This document shows, piece after piece, positions 12,401 through 23,919 of a stretch of DNA of 64,000 nucleotides. Numbering within the stretch: the first letter of the stretch is position 1; each line of letters opens with the position of its first letter. Under the pieces are notes generated by a model. The model saw only the letters and a program-made list of their open reading frames with translations, made no database searches and was not told where the DNA came from. The position numbers and the translations under genes are program-made. The stretch comes from Klebsormidium nitens. Lineage: Eukaryota > Streptophyta > Klebsormidiophyceae > Klebsormidiales > Klebsormidiaceae. The DNA lies in assembly GCA_000708835.1 (NCBI GenBank), contig DF237181.1, positions 62,001-126,000 on the forward strand, given 5' to 3'.

Positions 12401-12735
12401 AAAGTGATTCCTCAATGGTGACGTGAGCGCTTCGTGTCCAGAATTGCATTCTCTTGCTGCAGCCCACCGTGTTCTACGACCACCTGTACGACTTCGGCAT
12501 GCACGACCAGATCGCTGACCTCCTCAAGGCGCGCATCCGCGCCGGCATCAAGTGCCGCAGCCCAATCAAGATCCTGCACGCGACGATGGAGGGGTACGCT
12601 GCCGTCATCGACAAGAAGCTGTGCATGAAGATTGGGCACCTCGACTGGAGCCCAGCCAAGGAGAACAACCTCGAGGGGCGATGGGGGAGGACGCTAGACC
12701 GAGGGACGGACTACCAGATCTGGGAGAAGGAATGA
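3442..12735 (+). CDS. AMY3: Plastid-type alpha-amylase (GH13, AMY3 group) with long N-terminal coiled coil
   Basis: Predicted endo-acting alpha-1,4-glucan hydrolase of starch breakdown, probably in the plastid. Exons: 3442-3662, 3901-3988, 4238-4408, 4860-5050, 5296-6040, 6595-6861, 7291-7441, 7979-8143, then either 8470-8567 or 8655-8752, 9434-9625, 9893-9978, 10377-10492, 10955-11031, 11551-11685, 12046-12114 and 12463-12735. All phases agree, giving about 1014 residues. Residues 1-103 are rich in Ser and Arg and poor in acids, like a transit peptide. Residues about 120-610 are mostly Ala/Glu/Arg-rich coiled coil. The catalytic domain starts near [15 protein letters not shown] (about 618) and keeps [14 protein letters not shown] (nucleophile D789), GEYWD (acid/base E814) and ENHDTGSTQ (D896), the GH13 set. 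The close match to AMY3 ends in a WEKE-type C-terminus. CBM45 modules, usual in AMY3, are not seen. An in-frame upstream ATG at 3385 is an alternative start. The first two exons are the least certain. Confidence 0.88.
6293..6360 (+). repeat. Two diverged ~32-bp tandem units in an amylase intron
   Basis: Units at about 6293-6324 and 6329-6360 share ATGGYGATGGTTCA and CTTGTTCCA. They lie in the intron upstream of the exon starting at 6595. Confidence 0.7.
6445..6480 (+). pseudogene. Partial intronic copy of an amylase exon start
   Basis: Directly after an acceptor-like CTCTATAG, GTGAAGGCCAAGGGCT copies the start of the real exon at 6595 (GTGAAAGCCAAGGGCT). Similarity then fades over about 20 bases. 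It looks like a decayed duplicate of the splice acceptor and first codons. Confidence 0.6.
8470..8567 (+). other. Alternative exon A of the amylase gene (mutually exclusive with exon B)
   Basis: This 98-nt exon starts GGTATATGCC after a TGCAG acceptor and ends ATCCAG before GTAAAG. It needs one base from the preceding exon and ends on a codon boundary. It encodes a 33-residue piece starting [16 protein letters not shown], which matches the segment after the first beta strands of the GH13 barrel. Confidence 0.85.
8655..8752 (+). other. Alternative exon B of the amylase gene (mutually exclusive with exon A)
   Basis: This is also 98 nt, starts GGTACATGCC after TTCCAG and ends ATCCAG before GTGAGA, with the same entry and exit phase as exon A. 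It encodes [16 protein letters not shown] and onwards. Of 33 residues, 21 are identical to exon A. Only 87 nt separate the two. Using both would shift the frame and reach a stop just after this exon (8754-8756). Confidence 0.85.
9626..9892 (+). other. Likely GC-AG intron in the amylase gene
   Basis: Homology requires the exon to end ...DHSQ at CGCAG (9625) and resume with EFVRHD at 9893. The intron then begins GCAGGC rather than GT, and no nearby GT keeps the protein. AG|GC is the known minor donor class. Confidence 0.7.
10511..10672 (+). repeat. Diverged ~70-bp tandem duplication in an amylase intron
   Basis: Segments at about 10511-10581 and 10603-10672 share CACCTCACGCTC, a GTTTGC block and a TTTCTCC block in the same order. 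They lie inside the intron 10493-10954. Confidence 0.6.
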
Positions 12736-14703
12736 GTTGATTGCGGGCCCGGCAGGACAAACGTACGGATGGATTGTACACTCGGGCGCTAGCGATTGGT
12801 TTGCATGGCTGCAGATTGATGTGTTGCGGTGTTGAAGCAACAAAGTATTGTTTCTGCGCTACAGCGGCAGCAGCGGCGGGCATAATGAACAAGTATTGGG
12901 GTTCAAATACTAGGTACGCAGCTACCTATCGGTCCGACTTTGCACTGATGTGACTTGTTTTCAATTGAGTTTCGAGCATTTGCACCAGGATGTATGCTAG
13001 CTAAAGCTGCTCAAGCCCACCGGGTGTAATCCGACGAGGTAGCTGCATTAACACGACCGGTAGTAGGCTGTCAGAAGTTGGTCAGGGATCTCAGGAAAGT
13101 AGAAAACACGAAAATGACTTGGAAGGAACTAGCAGAGCCGCAAGTAATCCCACAGACTCGATATGAGCAGCACTTTGCCAATTCCACTAAGCAGTGGGCA
13201 CTCCATATGCTCTCAGATAATCGTTGCAGGGGTTCGGTTCAAGCACGTCCTCTACCCATGTTGAGAGATGCAGCAATCAACCTGGCGCATAGCCAGATGC
13301 GCGTTGTCAGCATGATTCAATGCTGCCTTGACGCAGTCGTGCACAGACTTCACTGAGGTGATCACCGTCGGCCACTCGACGCACACGGGCCCCTACTAAG
13401 CTTTTGGGGCCAGTGACCCTCAGCAGCGTCTGGCATGCATTGCATGAAGCGGGCGCTAGGCGCATGGTAATCTAAGACTTAACTTAGGGCGGCATGCCAT
13501 CATGACAACAGCTGAACTTTGGAGCCGGAGTCGTACACGATATTGAAACAATACAATATACGTGCATATACAGATCATGCATGGCACATGCTAGGCGGGC
13601 GGAAATTCTATATAATCCTGCAAAACAGAAGTGACGCGTCATGAAGGGGGGGACGGGCCAAACACCACTGAAACGTTGTGAACCATGATCCGATCTCACA
13701 CCGTCAGATGAAACATTTCCCATGAGATCTGGACGTCAGGATTGCATATTTTGGAAGTCCCAAGACCGATGCGGTCCTCGGCTGGTCCGATGAAGGAAGG
13801 GCTGCGAAGAGTGTTAGAAGAAGGTCAAGGGCATTTTGGCTGCTAAACCCACCTATAAACCTGCCCCCAATTCCTCCGGCGCTCTGCCCGGACCCCAAAC
13901 TTTGCCAGGTTTTCATGAAGGTGATCCCCTGCATGGAGGTTCAATCCCACCAATTTTCATTTCCGGGCAATAACTAGTAAGCCGTTTGCCAGGCTGCTGC
14001 ATGGCACACGGTTCATGTTGCTAACTTTCTTACCTGGGGCCCGTGCATTTTGGTCCCCTTGAGTGACGTAGTGATAGCTAGTCCAGTATGGATCAACTTG
14101 CTGCATGGTTCAGTGTGGGTCGATCATATATATATATACCATGCAGCCGCGCCCGGTCTTACTAATATTGACCGAGCTTAAGTCAAGTATCCAGCCTAGA
14201 TGCGTGCAATCCACTAGCCGGGCCCGGTTATACAATTCGAACAGCTCAACAGCTCGAGTCTGGCATCGATCGATCGGATGTTGTTATCAATATATAGACC
14301 TCAGGACTTACCAAAGAAAATTTCGTATACTACGGCACCGTAAAGACATAGTTTTCGGTCACGAGCTTAATTGCGAGTGAAGCCGAAGGTACGTAAAGTG
14401 CATGCCACTGAGGCCAGGCTTGCAACTGAAACAGAGGCCCACTGGTGGGGTAGATGACACTGACTGCTCGTGATTGGATAGATGTCGTTTAATCCTAGGC
14501 AGTTGGCAGGCCCTACCGCTGTTATCTAGCCCTACAATCGCTGGGTAACATTGGTCCGTTAACCTGACGTATGGTACATGTACGCGAAGATGTTTGAGCC
14601 AGCCCCATGTCCAACATTGACATGGTAGGTCTCCGTTCTTCGTTGACACAATCAGCTAATGCGTCTGGAGAAGGTCCTCAAATTCTATAGGTCGCATCTC
14701 GCC
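12736..14703. other. Intergenic region between convergent genes
   Basis: It lies between the 3' ends of the amylase (+) and KELP (-) genes and should hold both 3' UTRs. I see no coding exons and no RNA gene. A short TA run occurs near 14128-14139. Confidence 0.6.
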
Positions 14704-16049
14704 TCACGAGACTTGCTTTACGGCCTCCTCTACAACGTCGACATTCTGCTGAAGGACCCTCCACTGCTCAAGGGTCAGCGATATTCCTGGAACACATTAA
14801 AGAATCAAAGGCTCTCGTGAGTTGGTCAATACAGAAACAAATCAAACCGATGTGCAAGACAGCTTGGGGGGAATCAGCAAGGCCAACGCAGAAGAATAGC
14901 GTCAGAACAATTCTGCTTGTGGCTATTGGCTGGGCCTTTAAGTGTGCTCACCCTTTTTGCCGGGTAGTTGCTCCCCGTTTTTCTCGTAGTATTCCCGGAT
15001 TGAGACCAGCGTCTGGTTCTTCCACTTTGAGACAGTCACTTTCTTATTCCCGCTTAGCTGCACAAGGATCATACTCGAGTTAGGCGGAGTTAGGCGGATC
15101 ATGTGGTCCAGACAAAGTGGAACCGGCTGTGGTTCTGGAGGAGGGCTCCATTGTATAGTCCAAAAGGAGGAGTCTCCAACAGATCCGGCATGTGATAAGC
15201 TGAGGATCGCCATCACTTACAAGAAACACTACTTCGAAGCAGGTTCCTGATTGACAGGATCACGTTCTTTGATGAGTGAATTCGTGGCGTACCTCACAAA
15301 CGAGAAGATTCCCATCCCCAATGTACTGCCACTTGTCTGGCTGTGCGCCCTTCTTCTCCACCACCTCCTTGACTCGCTTAGCCTCGGGGGCTTTGGACCC
15401 CCCACCGGACGGCCCCTCCTTTTCAGGCTTTTTTCGCTTCACTTCGATAGGCGCCTCTGGTTCCTCTTCAGGCTGCATCAGTTGGCGAAGGAGTTATGCT
15501 ATGACTGATAAGTTGAGTCTTCGCTATTGAAAGACCGAGTTGTCCCGTGGTCACATTCATGATGCGCCCTGATCAAGAGGTATCCCGCACAAGCCACCTC
15601 GTCGCTTGGGAATGACAGACCCTTTTGTAATACTCTTCAAAAATTGGAGCCCTATAGCCGACATTCTCAGCGTATATCCTGACAACTTGACAGAGTGTCT
15701 TTCTCTGCTTTGATAAACTCAAGAGATCGTCTGTATCAATCTACGCTCCTTGAGATCAGATTGCCCCAGTCTTATCATTGCGACTCTGCCCCAAGTACGT
15801 CATCACCACTGATTTGCTTCTCACAGGAGCCAGCCAGAACATCAAAATCTTCACCTCATCCTGGTCCAGAAACTCGCCGATGACGGCCCTCAGGAACTTC
15901 TTTTCCTCCTCGCCCCCCAGCTCGAGCCCCAGCTGTTTCTCCAGTGCAGTCCTCAGCTTCCTCTCAGTCATGTCCTCCATATTTGCCCCCTTCAGCTCTT
16001 TGATAGCAGCCTCCCGCACCTGCTTCTGAGCTTCGGTTGACAGCCCCAT
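14704..16049 (-). CDS. KELP: KELP-type transcriptional coactivator (DEK_C + PC4 domains)
   Basis: Nuclear single-stranded-DNA-binding transcriptional coactivator of the PC4/Sub1 family. Exons on the minus strand: 16049-15855, 15472-15293, 15057-14952 and 14786-14704. They give 187 residues with consistent phases. Residues about 5-62 form the DEK_C-like helical domain (MGLSTEAQKQVREAAIKE at the start). Residues about 66-110 are a Lys/Pro/Glu-rich linker resembling a nuclear signal. Residues about 112-186 form the PC4 fold, with GNLLVCE, LSGNKKVTVSKW, LVSIREYYEKNG, LPGKKG and ISLTLEQW. This two-domain order is that of plant KELP, whereas KIWI has only PC4. It is divergently transcribed from ELM1 with 1.1 kb between the start codons. 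No odd features. Confidence 0.93.
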
Positions 16050-17182
16050 CCTAACGACACAGGACGACTAGGGCCCAGGGGCGTTCAGTTCTTTTGAGGC
16101 AGAAGCGTTCAGCTGATGCTAATCAACGAACGCCGAGAACAACAATCAGAAATGAGTAAGCCCCTTGGGGGCGTTCTTCTAAATTGAAGCAGAAGCGTCC
16201 GGTTGATGCCAGTCAATGACGCCAAGAAGAACGAGTCACTGCAGCAATATGTTTGCCTGGTATCAAGGATGCCGTTCTCCTTCCAATGCTGCTTTCATTC
16301 TCCTTGGGTCCTTCTTCTGAAGGCCAACTCTGGAACTTGGGGTTGCGTCTTGGTTTTCAAACCCCTTTTACTGAAGTGCTGAGAGACCTTTCCAATCAGC
16401 AGGCTTGCATTGCACAGTTTTGGGAGCGCAGTTGGCTGGGTAACATGCCTTGGTGCACAAGCGCGCTATTTTAGTGACCAACTATGGAACCTGGCTGCCA
16501 AAGTGCAGCTTTTGCCCAAGAGCTTTCACCCACTGGCATGAGTGCCACAGTGTGGGGATCTGCTCAGGAAGAAAGCGCTACAACTTCAAGGGGGAAGCTG
16601 AGCAATGCCAATGGGCGACAAGCTATGCACGGAGGAAGCGCAACGAAAGTTACCTAAGCGGGTATAAGCAGCGGCACGACCGTCATAAGCAGTTAACCTG
16701 AGCTCCTTGCAAGTTGCATGTACTTAGCTTAAAAATCTCTAGCTTTGCCAAATTTTAGATCCATTTCTAGAAAGCACAGAGCAAACGTAAGTACCTATAT
16801 GTAACGCAAGTCTGAAGAGTTGGTGAGATTGCTAGAGCCAGAACTTCCGTTACAATTCGAGCCCCAATGGGCCAAGTTCTATAGACGAAATGACAAGTCT
16901 CCATCCTAATATTACTTCTCGCATAAGAAGGCAAGAGTTCACTTCCCCATATGCTAAATACTTCAACTTCAAGTTTTCTTTTCCACACGGCATTGCAATC
17001 TCCAAGAAGTGAATGCCAGAAAGGACGCCGAGCCATGCCCCTTCTCTTGACCTGCTGCATGCAGACGACCTTTCGATGAGGTGGCTGTGGTTCTCTGGCA
17101 TTCAAAACGACGCATCATTGGTGTAAAATTGGAATTATGGAGGGCGCAGCCTTGAACAGCCTCGATTGATCTTTGCTAAGGG
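16050..17182. promoter_or_regulatory. Divergent upstream region shared by KELP and ELM1
   Basis: The two start codons face away from each other across 1133 bp, so both promoters must lie here. The KELP-proximal part contains a diverged tandem repeat (16076-16235). I cannot identify specific factor sites. No exons are seen. Confidence 0.5.
16076..16235. repeat. Diverged tandem repeat upstream of KELP
   Basis: Two units of roughly 65-70 bp begin near 16078 and 16172. Each reads GGGGCGTTC..., then GCAGAAGCGT, YTGATGC, TCAA and ACGCCRAGAA in the same order. The identity is partial but the order and spacing match. Confidence 0.65.
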
Positions 17183-20100
17183 ATGGATTCCTCCGGCGTT
17201 CCTGAAATCTTCAACCGCGGCCTTGATTGCGTCGTCCGGCGAGCTGTGATTATTGGGAACGGGGCGGCGGGCGCAGAGAAGCAGTGCGTGGGCCTTGTGC
17301 GCGCACTGGGCCTGCCAGAGCGAAGCTGCCTGCTGCAGGTGGGGGGGTGCCGCCTGAAATTGGTGGTTGAGTGCTGCGTAGAAAGCGGTTTGAAGCTTGT
17401 GATGAAGTGCGTCAGGGAGGGTATGTGATGTGAGAAGGAAATATATGGTTTGATTGATTGGCGATGGAAAGGTTTTCGCAACCTGCACCTTGAACAAAGT
17501 CTACCCGCTGCACGATTGAAGAAACGGTACCACCGACTGCCTCTTTTTCTTCCAGGCTTGAGTTGACAGCGTCAATTCACTAGATTGCGTTTTTTGCACA
17601 ATTGATGGTCAGTTTGACTCTTGATGCCATGTTATGAAAGTTATTTGATCCCCTGCCCCTTCTGACGGGACAACCACAGATCAGATCGCTCGAAACTTCG
17701 TCCCGAACCCCCTCGTTAATTTGATCTGGGCGCAATCAGAGGGTTCCTGTTTTGCTTATTTGCTTGAAAACATAAGCACCACCAGTTCTATTTCAAGGAA
17801 GCAAACTGGATAGGGTCTGTTTGGCAGCTCCAACTCTGTTCAAAACCTTCTTGTTCAATCCCTCTGTTCATATCGAGCTCAGCCCCCCTTTCTTTGTCCC
17901 CCAGCGAGTAAACCGCCCTCGTGACGGCCTCCACCACTATCTGCGATGGCTCCCCCTGGCTTGGCACAACAACCTGCACCGGACGCTCGCTTATCTGGCG
18001 AACCGCTCAACTCAAGTGGTCCCCAGTTCGTGGCTGCGTGAGGGGCGAAACGACGGGGTGCAGGAGGGCGCGCGGATCGGGGTTGCTCGAGACGTGCCCG
18101 ATGCGGACCCGGAAGCAATTGCCAGGGAAGCGAACAGCCAGCTGAACAGGTGAGAATCGGTTTCGCTTTTTCCATCGCTTACGACTCCGGTGAAGCAATT
18201 TGGTAGTTAATTGGTCTATGCATCTTCAGCGTATACACACTGCCGCCAGCTTTCGAACAGTGTAATCACCACGTTTGAGAGGAGGTTCATGCCATCCTAG
18301 TTTCCTTTCCTGACGCCTGTTGATATGCTGGGGAGGAGCGAGCGGCCAAAACTTGTCCAGCTAAGCCTAAGGTCGATCTGGCCAGGCGTTCCGCAGAACA
18401 AGGGACTGAAGTGCCCGAAGCTCGAAGTCTGGAGCCCAACTCACCGGCCCTCGTTGTCTACTGCAGAGAGGGCCCACTTCTTGTTGTTGCGTCGGGGCGC
18501 GACACGTGGATGCTGGCGGCCGAAGTCAAACGACAGGCGCCTTCGACCACCTTCGTTGTACAGGTGGGGACAATATCTTGGCATTCCTGTCAAGTCGATG
18601 CGTGCCTTTTAGAATCATGATTTTCTGGACACAAAGTTGGTCAGTACATCGAAGTCAACATTTCTTCTTCGCGCAAGAGTCGAAGAGACGCGTATTCTGT
18701 TCGCCAGGCTGTCAAGCAACTGTAAGTCGGGACTCAGAGCTTCGTCCTCAATGATTAGAACTCGAGCTGAGTACTCCGTCCCATTGCCTGGTCTTCAACC
18801 TCCTCCAGCACCAACTGTCCTGCTTTAGTTATGATAAGGTGCTGCAACGTTGCAGATTCTCGTTGTTTGTTACTTGGTATCCACTGTCAGAACGTCAATC
18901 GTTTTGGCAAAAGTATGATACGGAGGAAGTTTGTTTGCCCTCGACATCACAGTACTTACAGTCATAGCAGCGCCAACTGTCTTCCGTATATGTCTTCCGT
19001 ACCACGCTTTTCAAACGTCGGATTCAAGTGATCTTTTTCTTGATGTCGCCAGAATCATTCCTCGGCCTTATACCCAGCTCGTCTCTCTCCGTGCGTAGAT
19101 TCAGCACCCCCGAGCGGACGTCTCCCAGTTCGATCTAGTTATCACTCCTGCCCACGACTTCTATCCGACCACTCCCGTGGGCCAAGCCGAAAGGCGGGCG
19201 GCCCTGCCTTTTTTGGGCAAGCACCAGCAGCTCATACCCAAGCTGCCGGTTGGGCTGCAGCAATTACTATTGCCCCAGCTAAACCCCCCTTCTAAAAACA
19301 TGGTGAGGGAGTGAAAACGCTGCTTGCATCGTCCCTTCGAGGTATGGTTCAAAAGGCGAGTTCCTTAGTCTCATGAAAGGGTTCCTCCTGGGGTGACTGC
19401 CGGGTGGGTGTGCCGTTCCTGACACGAACGGCAGTCGAGTAACCCAAGTATGACTGGTAGGAGGTTGACAACGAGGGGCTTGAAGCTCGCTCAGCCAGCC
19501 GTGAATATTTCAAGCAACTCTGATTTTATACGTACAGGCTTGGTTGTGAAGGGTGACTTGTTGCTACACCCCGCACGTTACTCTATGTGGCGCTCTTGAA
19601 GTCTCCGATTCTAGCGCTACCCTGTGTGAGATCAATGAGGGATCTGGTCTGGCGGCCACAGTTGACGAGAATGGTAACATCTCACGTGTAGGGCCCGCAA
19701 AAGCATCATGTCGTCTCCTTCAGCACCACGTGCTTGCATGGTCGAACATTCCACAATGTTCGACCGCTTGCGAAGCGCAGCGGCGGCCCGCATACACCGG
19801 GCGACACAGACATCACAGCCGCAATCAAGTCTGACAAAAGTACCAGCATAGTACGTGACTCCCACCCTTTATTGACGCAGGTCCTAACAGTCGGCGCCCT
19901 CCACACTGTCGACACCGCCGTGCTGCGCATGGAAACCGCGCGTTGGCACGACGTTTTCTCCTCTCTCCCCGCCCCCATAGTCGCCGTCAGCATAGGCGGG
20001 CCGACCCGGCACTGTCCGTACGGACTCGACTTGGCGGCGGAGCTCGTGACGGGGCTTCGGACGATGCTGGCAGCGAACGGGGGGTGCGTACGGATGACGA

Positions 20101-21867
20101 TGTCGCGACGGACGCCTGCGCACATAGCGCGGCACGTCCGGCAGGAGCTGGCTGGGGAGAGCCGGGTGAAGATCTGGGACGGGCGAGGTGAGGTTTTCTG
20201 AGGGTTTGGATTTAGTGGATATCTAGGGTTCTCAGGCGAGAGGAGCAGGGAGAGCCGGATCAAGATCTGGGACGGGTGAGGTTAGGGCAAAAGAGTTAAG
20301 GGTTGCAAAGGACGTTCGAGGGTCTTCAAAAGAGGTCACATGAAGAGTCGATTTTGAAATGGTGCGTCTCCAATCTTTTGACACGATCAAGGCCGTCGAG
20401 GAGTGGCAATCTGTTAGGTTTAGATTCAGTCGACCGAAATCTGCCAGATAAGCATAACCATTTTTAAAGTTCTAGAAGTTCAGATGCTGGCTTTCGGTTG
20501 TCTGCTTCTTTGGTTGAAAAGCCCCAAAGAAGCTTGGGTTGAACGGTGTGTGGTAGTTACGCGCTCAGTCTTTTCTGCGGTGTGCTTCTCGCCAGCGGCT
20601 ATGACCATATCGACCTCTCTGAGTAGCTTCTTCTCAGAACGTTCTGACCCTGCCCTGCCGCCCAAACATTACCTGATAATAGGATGATTGCCCTCGCATC
20701 TTTAGGGCTGCCTCTCGAAGGCCGGCCGGCGCCTCATCGACTCCGGTCGACAACCGACCGTCAAAATCTTTTGCAGAATCTCACACCGCAGGGGCATCAC
20801 CTCATGGGTCACGACTCTGTATTGTTCCCTCTGGTAGCCGCACACCCATCAGGCTGCTTCAAAAACAATTCTTGTAAATCTTAGCAGAGTAAATTCTCGT
20901 CTTTAATCAGGAGACAACCCGCACCTGGGCCACCTGGCTTGGGCGGACACGTTCATCGTGACAGCGGACTCGGTGAGCATGCTGAGCGAGGCCTGCAGCA
21001 CGGGGAAGCCCGTGTACGTCGTGGGGGGCAGCCGCTGCCGCGGTAAGATTGCCGCCTTCCACCGCACGCTGCAGGCGCGGGGCGCGACGCGGCCCTTCAC
21101 GGGCACGGAAGACGTGAGTTTTCTGGGGCTCTTTTACATTGTGCTTCTCGTCGGCATGTACGTTTTTCCAAGACAGCTGCTTTTTGCACAAGACATTTTA
21201 GTGGTGGCAAGCAAAGGGCAGACGGATACGGATCGGTATTTTGAGGCGTTTTGCGGTTTTCGGGTAAGCAGCTTCGCGTGCAGGGGTTGGGGGACTTTGC
21301 AGCGGTGAGAGCTCGTCAATTGGCTTCTAAAAAATCCGTTGTGGTTATCGAAAGCTGGATCCAGTGCAATTGTATAGTTGTGGCGGAAGGGCGCTTATTG
21401 ATTGTGATTGCATCATCTGGGGACGTACAGTACATTGTTGAAGCGTTGGGTGCTTGCGCTGCGTTGTGTCTCGCTTGAAGCTGTCGTCGAGAGAAGCTCG
21501 AGACGGGTGGTGGGCCGTCTGGAAGTTTGGAATCCTCTGTGTACATCACATGGGGTCTAAGAGCGGAAGCGCATCGTGCAGACCCTCTATAATAGTCCGT
21601 GACAATGTGCTCGTCTGTTTTGGTATTCAGACTCGTGCAAGTCACGAAATAAGCGCCATAATTCTATGAAGGTCGAGAGTAATGCATAGGTGTTCACCCG
21701 TCCTCTTCAAATCGCCGACCAAAGAGTTAGACTCAGACTCTTGCCGTGTTATATTGCAGATGCGTTCCTCTTGGAGTTATCCCCCCCTGACAGATACCGC
21801 CGACTCTTCAAGGAAGATTGTTGAAATGATGGCTGAACGGGGTTGGAGTATAAGCAAGGGTCCATGA
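17183..21867 (+). CDS. ELM1: Mitochondrial fission protein ELM1-like
   Basis: Plant ELM1 sits on the outside of mitochondria and recruits the dynamin-related protein DRP3 for fission. Exons: 17183-17338, 17905-18149, 18467-18563, 19099-19302, 19881-20187, 20911-21113 and 21760-21867. They give 439 residues, all in phase. The start follows the plant pattern (MDSSGVPEIF). Recognisable blocks are RRAVIIGNGAAG and CVGLVRALGL (N-terminal nucleotide-sugar-like fold), LLVVASGRDT, HPRADVSQFDLVITPAHDFY, LTVGALHTVD, HLGHLAWADTFIVTADSVSM, SEACSTGKPVYVVGG, PFTGTED and SWSYPPLTDTA. These cover the whole Mito_fiss_Elm1 (DUF1022) domain. No targeting peptide is obvious, in keeping with a cytosolic or peripheral protein. 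A copy of the 3' end of exon 5 lies in the next intron. Confidence 0.94.
20248..20283 (+). pseudogene. Partial intronic copy of ELM1 exon 5 end
   Basis: The last coding bases and donor of exon 5 (about 20154-20194, GAAGATCTGGGACGGG then a GTGAGG donor) recur about 95 bp downstream in the intron as CAAGATCTGGGACGG|GTGAGG. The copy is a few bases shorter before its donor. Confidence 0.65.
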
Positions 21868-23919
21868 CCGTGTCAAGTCGTCTGTGTGCCGCTGCACGAA
21901 GGCTTCTGCCTTGCTGGATAGCCAGTGTCGCCTTCAACGGGATGCTAATACAGCAGATTTGTTGCTACAAAGCTACAGGATCTATAAGCATGTTATGTTA
22001 CAATATAGCGCATGCGGTGGTTGATTGTCATCTTCTTACTTCAGACGGTAGACTTGCCTATGAATCTCATTACAATCTGTATCGATGTCTAGCATATGAT
22101 GCCGCCCATTGCATGTTCAAATCTACGCGCTTTCAATGTCCTGCTTCCCTCAGTCAGGCAAGACATACCCAGGCAGCCGGCTCGCATCCAGAACCGTCTC
22201 GGTGGCAGGGGGAGTGACTACTAGGACGGTCATCGTAAAGGATTCTACCGTACGGTACTCGAATTCAAGTATAACCTAGTGACCGTAAGGACATAGTGAC
22301 ATAACCTCAATTATCCAAATTATATACTATAAACCCTAGCAAGCTTTTGGCCGGAATAGTTCCGACATCGTTTCGATGCTACTAAGATCGCCATGCGACG
22401 GTCGGAACATGAAGGAGCAAAGTATAGCTATCAAGAGCATAACCCGAGCTCTATAATTTTGAATGCCATCCGACAATGATTAAGCAAATCTGCATCTAGG
22501 TATGTGTAATTTGAAAACTGAGTCTAGATTTGAATCACAGGCCGTCCGATTCGTATATCTTACGGTGTCTGGTGCTCACGTCACGGTCATGTGCATAAGC
22601 CTGAAGGCTGAAGGCGCAATCAAGCCTAATTTACGGACCTTGCCCGCCGGACTCGGTCATCCGTCGGTGGACAAGTGCCGACGTCAAAGCTCATCCTGAC
22701 CTTCCAATTGTTTCCTTGTGAGCCGTCAGATCAGTATCCAACGGCGATCAACTGCTTTCCGTGCTTCACGGGCAGTTATACTCATACCGTTATTGCTGAG
22801 GTCAGGTGGTTGAAGGACTCAATCTCGCGAGTCGCATGCCAGGTTTAGAGCTTCGTCTACTGTAGTCTGTAGCTTGTCGGGAGTGTAGGTACATCGTATA
22901 CGGTATGTACTGTATATTTACAGTGAATCTAGGTAGGTACCGCGTATGGTCAAGGACGTACCTGCCGTAGTCCAAAATCAGAGCTTGCTGGAGCTGGGTT
23001 GTACACAGTGTGCCCGTTTTCTGTCACGCAAACTCCTCTCGCACTTGAGCATAGGAACAAGCACACTGCTTCCGCATAAGATTTCTAGCTCGGTAGTACT
23101 GATTGGAGCTCGGCCAAAGCCGAAGTGGTAGTGGCCACTTGGCGTCTGAAGGTTATACCGGTATCGTGTCCTCGCACAAGGTTACTTGCCTTTGGAGATG
23201 CAATTGTAGCTCATTTCCAAATTCCAGTTTTCCAAGGTCCAACAATTTTGAGCTCCAGCCCTCACTCATTAGTGCACGGCGCCATTCGCTATCGTTCAAG
23301 GTGCCTGCACAGCTCTGCCTGCATCCTTGTGAAGAAAAGCCCTCAGACCAGCAAAGTACAACATAAGGGGGCAGGTCAACATTCCTGCCACCGCGCTTCT
23401 TGCTGTCACAGGTCAGTGATGTGGCCGTTCTTCAGACTTGATGAAAAGATTCTCTGCATGTGCTTCACTCCTTTTGCAGTCTGTGGCTTAATCTGCAATT
23501 GACCCTTTGTGCGCACATCATTTGTCTTTGCATACACTGCCTCTGTGCGGTGCTTTGTAGACAGTTTAAATTAGTGGCTCGTTGCAGAAGAAAATAGCAT
23601 TGTAGAGGGTATTCTTCCACTGCCAAAACCTGACTTGCCACTGCAGGCTTGAGTTTGAAGGCCCTTTCGACCTGATTACACATGTCAGACTCTGACTTGA
23701 ATATACTTCAGAAACCAAGTAGTGATCAGAAACCATTGGCAGAGTGGCTTGATTACTGGTGGTTATACAGGTGGTGGTTGTACTTAATCTACAGAGAAGA
23801 GGCACGGCGCCCTTAGTGAGGGCACTTGATTCAAGTCCAGTGTCTAGGCAACATCTAATGTGTGTTCGGCTGTCGAGCTTCCCTCATCACCCTCTTTCAA
23901 TTTTTGTGTTCCAGGAGTG
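21868..23919. other. Intergenic region between ELM1 and the YHYH gene
   Basis: About 2 kb with no exon chain, RNA gene or clear repeat that I can support. It should contain the ELM1 3' UTR and the YHYH gene promoter. Confidence 0.55.

Noticed and set aside
13078-13356. 92-residue open frame downstream of the amylase gene.
   Set aside because: No domain, no neighbouring exons, and composition like the surrounding spacer.
16450-16701. 83-residue open frame with several Cys and His (CSFCPRAFTHWHECH).
   Set aside because: The spacing does not make a standard zinc finger. It lies in a promoter region and has no homology I recognise.
21843-22217. 124-residue open frame overlapping the last ELM1 exon in another frame.
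   Set aside because: It overlaps confirmed coding sequence and has no recognisable features beyond it.
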